In this document: in pieces, positions 58,625 through 64,000 of the stretch
Layout of the letters: every line of letters begins with the position of its first letter
Numbering within the stretch: position 1 is the stretch's first letter
NCBI GenBank assembly: GCA_039519185.1
Contig: CM076847.1
Location: 85,594,360-85,658,359 of the forward strand
Direction of reading: 5' to 3'
Source: Astragalus membranaceus
Lineage: Eukaryota > Streptophyta > Magnoliopsida > Fabales > Fabaceae
Length of the DNA: 64,000 nucleotides
The notes under the pieces: model-generated
Seen by the model: only the letters and a program-made list of their open reading frames with translations
Told to the model about the DNA's origin: nothing
Databases searched by the model: none
Position numbers and translations under genes: made by a program

Positions 58625-61493
58625 ATGGCACCTTTCTTCCTCTTACCTTTTCCTTAGCTGCAGCAAGCTTAGATTTTGCTTCTTTCTTTTCTTTAGCATT
58701 AGCTCCCTGCACATATTAGGCAAGTCCCAACCACTTTAAACAGATGTTGACTATTATTAAGAAGACGGGGGAAGAAAAAAAACAAGAAAAAATGGATATA
58801 AAAAAGTACTATATTATAAAATAACAGCAAAGTTCTCAGAATTGTTTTTGCTAACTGAACTTGGAATACTTACTCTGTGCCAAGAGCTTCGTCACAGATA
58901 AAATTCAAGAGACTAAGTTTTTTAGACGAGTCTAAACCATAATATCCGTCAATGCCTTCCTTAATCCAATCCAAGGGGAATTCTTTTAATACAACCTCAG
59001 AGTCGGTAATTAAATCCTCCAGAGCTTTCAACCATGAATTTTTTCCAATGGAAGTAGTCAATGATGGAGACCTACATCAAAGTAATCCAAAAATAACAAA
59101 TTTTAATCCAAGCATACAGTACAAAATGAATACACCCATACTTAAAAAATAAAAAGGCTCAAGGGGATAAATTCACTTATTTCTTGAATCAATTAGTATC
59201 AGAGTCAGGAGTGTAATCTGGAACTGAACAACAAAGGTGTTTTGTCCACGCCGTAAATTATGCTTACGTATTAATTCTCGTAAGATAGCTTTGCCTTCTC
59301 CTTTTTTTACATCAAGAGCCTGATTATATATGGGAACATATGTAAGAAAAGTTGAACAAGCAATTATGAAGGAATGCAACTCATTAGATGTATAACAAGA
59401 TTACTTCCGCAATAATGACACCATTATATCTACAGAATATATTTCAACTTAATGTAATACAAGTAAAGAATATCCAACAGTATTAAGAGACTTTTAGAGA
59501 CTCTGCTTCTAAGCCCCCGTTTGGGACACCACACCAGTATTATCACCATCACCAATAGCTACAGCATCATTCAAATTGTTTAGATTCATTTCTTTCACAC
59601 TACATGGGTTAGAAGTGATAGGAAAACCATTTGAAACCAAAGTCTTGGGATCAAAGAAAAAATCATTTGCAGCCCAAGCCTCAGGACCATCCATCTGACC
59701 ATGATCGATATCGTGATTCTTGTCTACTTTTGTTTCCCAGTCTGAAACTCCATTGCTGAGTTTAGCCTTTTCTGATCTCTTGTTTTGGCGTGCATCATCA
59801 ACACTGTTGCCATTGGATATTTCCGTTAACCCTTCCCTTTTTGTTTTCTAGGATTTCTTAACAGATATCCTATGAAGCCCCGATACTTCAAAAATGGAGA
59901 CGTACCCGTGTCGGATACGTATCCGATACCGATACGCACTCGATACTTCCCGATACGTACCCAAAGAGTATCTAATAATCTTTTAATTCTTTTTAAAAAG
60001 ATATTTGACTCGATACTTTTCAGATACATCTTTGATACTTCTTACCAACTAAGGATACTTCTCAGATACTTTTTCGATACCTCTTACCAACTAAGCACAT
60101 GATTGTCACTCATATATGATACACTTTAATACATCAATAACTAAAAGACAAAATTATATGTTTTTTCGTAATACAATAATAGAAGAAATAATACATTGTG
60201 ATATGAGTGACATAAATATACGTAACTATCTCTACTTGATAAGATCACAAGTATTTATTTCTACAATGTGATGAATATATATTGATTAATGATATGCTTA
60301 TGTTTTATTGACCAATTACGTACTAATATGAATATCTTAGTCTATAAAAAGTCATCTATTTCTGCCACTGACTATTCGTATTATACGATTTCGGGTGGTC
60401 TCAGTTACTTGACCACCATTACTTTTTATGACTAGTCACTCATACATAGGTGTGTCGGTTGTCCTCTTCCTTTCATACATATATTTTCTGTGCGATTTTT
60501 TTTATCTATTTGGGCAGTTTTTTTTTCATATCTATAAAATGCAATATTTCAGTTTTCATCTTTGTTTTTTTTCTATTTGTGTTTCTATTCTATTTTTTTT
60601 GTTATGTTTTTATATATTTAAATTTTAATTTAATTTTTTATTAAAGTATCCCAGCCGTGTCGTATCTTGATTTTCAAAATTTTCCCGTATCCCCGTATCC
60701 GTATCGTGTCGTATCCCGTATCGTATCCGGTATCCAGGCTTCATAGCAGATATCTTTTGACCTTTCAGATTTCCATCTAAAAAGTTTTCCTTCTCAGGTT
60801 TCCCTGATAGATCCACCACAAGCTCCTGTAGTAAACAACAAACACAAAAATCAACCATAAAAACTATTCACCAATCAGAAAAAATATCGCCAAATAACTC
60901 AAATTAGTACAACAATAAAAAAACGGCCATCAAACCTTCTCTGATGCAATTGCCTTTACAGGGGAAACAACTTTTCCATTAAGAACCTTATCAGAACTCA
61001 AGTCTTCAACACATTTTTTCTCCTGTAACCATTAATTCAGATTGCATACATGAAGAGGAGCATTATTAACCATCAAAGCATAAAAGAAGCATAAAAGACA
61101 ACAAAACCAAAGCATAAAAGAAGCAACTGATGCATGCCCATGGTTTTCTAACATTCAACAAGACAACAAAACCAAAGCATAAAAGAAGCAAAGTGAAATC
61201 AATCAGAAACATTATTCCACAAAATAGACATATAGGATATAGCGTACCAATTTAGAGACGTTCTTCCAGAAATGTGGGCTGGGCTTTGCAGTAAAATAAG
61301 CTGTTTTAAGAGCCAATTCTTGTTCCATTGTCCACCCTTTTGCAATTTTTTTGCCGCCACGTTTTCGTTTCTCTCCCACTTCAATCCTCTCCTCATTTCT
61401 TGGCTTCCCTTTTCCTCCACCCTCAACCTCAATTCTCTTAACGATAACCCCAATATTTTCCTTCGTTTTTCCTTCACGGTCCTTTAATCTCAC
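58625..61493 (-). pseudogene. Captured SANT-domain and DDT-domain gene fragments
   Basis: A first exon (about 61493-61248) encodes KGWTMEQELALKTAYFTAKP and SPHFWKNVSKL, a SANT/Myb-like motif. Two small exons follow, 61021-60941 (EKKCVEDLSSDKVLNGKV) and one from about 60830. The latter is broken by a hAT insertion at 59870-60746 and resumes to about 59510 with a TAG soon after. Further down, 59366-59180 (ALDVKKGEGKAILRELIRKH, VVQFQITLL) and about 59070-58875 (PLDWIKEGIDGYYGLDSSKK, LSLLNFICDEALGTE) look like a DDT domain. A Lys/Ala-rich exon follows at about 58710-58625. The exon order is not that of one clean gene, so probably two genes were sampled. Confidence 0.6.
59870..60746. mobile_element. 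hAT element (877 bp), non-autonomous
   Basis: The ends are CTATGAAGCCCCGATACTTC and, in reverse, CTATGAAGCCTGGATACCGG. A perfect 8-bp TSD, CAGATATC, flanks it (59862-59869 and 60747-60754). CGATAC and CGTATC words recur near both ends. The termini are shared with the 136-bp MITE at 34158-34293. No transposase is seen. Confidence 0.9.
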
Positions 61494-62186
61494 CGAATCA
61501 TATCAAATTGATTAATGGAGAGGAGAGCCGTGAGGTGAAGGAGGAGGACATTGCTATCGTGGTGGCCACTGGAGTAGAAACGAACCTGAAAAGGTGAAAT
61601 CGAGGGAGAAACGAACTTCAAATGAAACTAGATTAGGGGTAGAAGCTTCACGATCTATGATTTCGAAGGATCTAAGAAAGAAGAAAACGGTTAGGGTTTT
61701 AGTTTCTTTGAGAGTGAGAGAGGGAGACTGAGAGAGGATGTTGCAGTGGAAGAGAAGGAGAAGAGAAGTGAAGGAGGAACGGCGTTGTTGGGTGGTGGGT
61801 GGTGGGGCGGCGGAGTTTCACAAACGTCATGAGGGCAAGGAAAACCACGGTGATGAACGATGGAAGAGATGAGGGAGAGTACGAACGGTGAATGGGAGTG
61901 AGAGGGAGCGAATAGAGATGGGAAGTAGAAAAGCCTAACTTTTTTCCTTTCTATAACGGGTGGTTTTGTTACCCGTTATGGAAGCCTAAATTTTTGGACT
62001 TTCTATAACGGTTATGCAAAGGAACCGATATGAAAGATGGTTTTTGCACTTTCTATATCGGTTCCTGTGGCAACCGATATAAAAATTGTAATTTTAATTA
62101 CAAAACTGCCACCGCGTCACTTTTAATATCAGGCCGTTTTTAACCGATATAAATGACAGTTATAAAAGGCATTTTTTCCACTAGTG

Positions 62187-62880
62187 AATAGACAATCAGC
62201 AAAGCATTCCTTGGAGAAAACTATGGGAATGAAAAAGGTTCTGAATCTGATCTCGTTTCTCACTTCATAAACAATTTCTAGCATACAAAACAACCTTGGT
62301 CTTTGGTCTAAGTAAACAAGTGAGGACTTCTCCATTTAAAAGATTTGAAGATAAGTGAACAAAGTGAAGATCATCATTGAGAAATAGTTTCAGGTAAAGG
62401 ACCCCTTAAACCAAGAGAAACCAAAGAAAGAACTTTCAAGTTTGAAAAACTAGATAGTGTGGTAAATAAAGTGTCTGATGAGAAGTTTTGAGGTAAAGGG
62501 GTAAATGTAAATTCATTGTTGAAGAGCATAATGTGTATAATGTGTTCTTTTATCATCACTCAACAATGGTATTTTGTTAACCTTCGATATCTGAAACTTT
62601 TCTCAAGTAACTTAAAAGAAAAGTGCCTTAAGATGAAGAGCTTCAGCAAAACTTTCTCCATTTGGGATTTCTAAATAAACCTGCAAAAATTGTGCAAATT
62701 ACATCAAATGAGTATCATACAGCAGTACCGCACAATTCAAACTTCGGGGAGGAAATACAAATCAGGCAAGCCTTATTAGTTTATGACTGTTGAACAGCAA
62801 AACAGATTATATAAGCTTAAAATGGTTATGGATTTCAATAGGCAATATGCAGATACTAGACATTGAAATTTTGAGTCTTA
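62187..62880. other. Sequence beyond CACTA 2 with small exon-like pieces
   Basis: It contains the LRR fragment listed separately. Near 62695-62620 the minus strand has an acceptor-like TTGCAG followed by VYLEIPNGESFAEALHLKAL, whose origin I do not recognise. It may be interior of CACTA 3. Confidence 0.35.
62374..62559 (-). pseudogene. Leucine-rich-repeat fragment of a receptor-kinase-like gene
   Basis: It reads NNEFTFTPLPQNFSSDTLFT, then TLSSFSNLKVLSLVSLGLRG and PLPETISQ. The L-K-V-L-S-L-x-x-x-G-L-x-G-P-L-P pattern is a plant LRR. The text recalls the ectodomain of At3g03770-type inactive LRR kinases, from memory only. No kinase domain is near, so it is likely another captured piece. Confidence 0.5.
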
Positions 62881-63103
62881 CTAAGCAATATTGTCCCAAT
62901 GAAGGAATCCACCATGCCCCCTGGCATTTGTGAACTTATAAGTCGCACCTGAAACTGTTCAAACAAAAATACTTTTGTATTATCACATTCCAAAGAGGAT
63001 CAACCAAACCTAAAACAACATATGGATATATTAGAGTATACCTTCATAGCCTTCAAGAACTGGATCATCTGGCAGCAGAAGTGGTGTGTCTAAGTCAATG
63101 AAC
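62881..63103 (-). pseudogene. Two spliced-looking terminal exons, gene unidentified
   Basis: Exons 63103-63042 and 62948-62881 have GT-AG borders and compatible phase. Together they encode FIDLDTPLLLPDDPVLEGYE, then GATYKFTNARGHGGFLHWDN and IA before TAG. The run is open across the splice and rich in conserved-looking residues, so it is probably the C terminus of a real plant protein. No upstream exon is seen within the window. Confidence 0.45.
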
Positions 63104-64000
63104 CTATATTAGAGTATGCTTTTTGTGAATGTAAAAAATGATATGCTCCAGTAACATCATTAGGGATCCAAAACAATCAAGGAAATCAAATATGATGCAT
63201 TTTGTGAATATGATGCATTTTGTGAATGTAAAAAAGAATATGCTCCAATAACATTATTAGGGATCCAACTCACAATCAACGTAATCAACTTGCTGAACAA
63301 CATCAACATGTGGGAGTTCAAATGGTTTTATCATTTATGCCTTACTACGACAATCACCCGTGCGATGCATCTTATTACTTTCTAACCCATATCAATGCCT
63401 CTTATATTTGAGGTAAAAATATATTGCAGGAATACAAGGGAAGACTAGCTTGTCTAACGACTGCTAATTTGAAAATCAGATCACGCAACTCTGATTCACA
63501 AAGAACACCTAATACCACATCTAACACAATTAATGATTCGGGCACACGTAAAGTTCATGATTCCACCAATCTTTATAGAAAATGTGATTTTCCTAATGGA
63601 CGCATTTACAGATAGACAGTGCATAAAGGTCATGATAAAGTTTGTTCATTGTAACAGGGCCTCAGTTTTTGGAGTAATGTGGCTAGCATTAAACCTCTGG
63701 AGCATTAAACTTCAGCAGATAAAATGTGCCCAATTAACTCTGCAGCCAAAATAAAATAAAGTTAGATGTAAAAGTAGCAATTGATAAAGTTTTCCCAATA
63801 ATATAGAATGCTTGTTCATAAGTGTTTTTTTGATCAATTCCAGTGTCATGTAAACTTTTACGATTCAATGATCTCTTACATAATAAAATGAAGTGCATAT
63901 TTAGCCTTAAAAATCACAACAAAAGACTCAAGCATCAAAATGCAAGAGATAACACATGTCCACTCATTGCTCTTTGTGAAATCAATGCTAACAATGAGAT
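63104..64000. other. Window edge, no recognised gene
   Basis: AT-rich text with a short local duplication around 63190-63230 (ATGATGCATTTTGTGAATAT). No coding exon, RNA gene or element end was identified. Confidence 0.4.

Larger units (their letters stand above)
57396..62186 (-). mobile_element. CACTA element 2 (4.8 kb), inverted relative of CACTA 1
   Basis: The left end CACTAATGGAAAAAAGG at 57396 matches the right end of CACTA 1. The right end, read in reverse from 62186 as CACTAGTGGAAAAAATG, matches the left end of CACTA 1, including the subterminal text for about 250 bp. A perfect 3-bp TSD, AAT, flanks it (57393-57395 and 62187-62189). It is therefore the same family in the opposite orientation. 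It has no transposase and carries host gene fragments. Confidence 0.9.

Noticed and set aside
41183..62186. One single 21-kb CACTA element bounded by the matching ends at 41183 and 62186
   Set aside because: The Copia frame resumes right after 54844, and 57396-62186 has its own perfect AAT duplication. Two inverted elements explain the ends better.

Overview
The window reads as nuclear DNA of a flowering plant, most likely a legume. It is AT-rich, its genes are split by GT-AG introns, and most of it is transposable elements (TEs) nested in one another. The legume assignment rests on the general look of the repeats, including a very long gypsy-type LTR starting TGTCATACCCC, and is an inference.

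Host genes: three tandem minus-strand copies of a small five-exon gene of the S26 signal-peptidase-like family lie at 176-2979, 27535-31307 and 32474-34889. Copies 1 and 2 have intact exons giving 208 and 206 aa. Copy 3 has two single-base insertions in exon 4 and is probably a pseudogene. In all three, the places of the S26 catalytic Ser and Lys are taken by Glu and Arg, so this looks like a non-catalytic branch. Their introns and spacers contain insertions: a solo LTR, a hAT MITE, a SINE-like piece and a 5'-truncated LINE.

3.36-13.23 kb: a nested stack. A Tourist-like MITE (TTA duplications) holds a Helitron ending at 13165. That Helitron holds a Mutator-like element (MULE), a second Helitron with a five-fold array of about 740 bp, another MULE and a hAT element. 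Most boundaries are backed by target-site duplications (TSDs).

13.5-26.7 kb: two minus-strand LINE remnants. The first is interrupted in its reverse transcriptase by a degenerate Copia element. The second is interrupted by a 5-kb LTR element with 2.3-kb LTRs and only about 0.4 kb between them.

37.8-64 kb: a Copia element is split by a 13.7-kb CACTA transposon (41183-54844). This CACTA carries exon fragments of several host genes (BOP1 and CTR9 clearly, NPH3 probably, two others) plus a gypsy-like solo LTR and a further, younger Copia element. A second member of the same CACTA family (57396-62186), in opposite orientation, carries SANT and DDT domain fragments and a hAT insertion. A third, unrelated CACTA end at 55681 is followed by a PDR-type ABC transporter fragment. 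Beyond 62.2 kb are an LRR fragment and two unidentified exons.

The only likely functional protein-coding genes are the first two S26-like copies. The most unusual structures are the gene-fragment-carrying CACTA pair, a perfect 40-bp inverted copy of a CACTA/Copia junction placed 204 bp away, and the Helitron whose 5' head is repeated five times.
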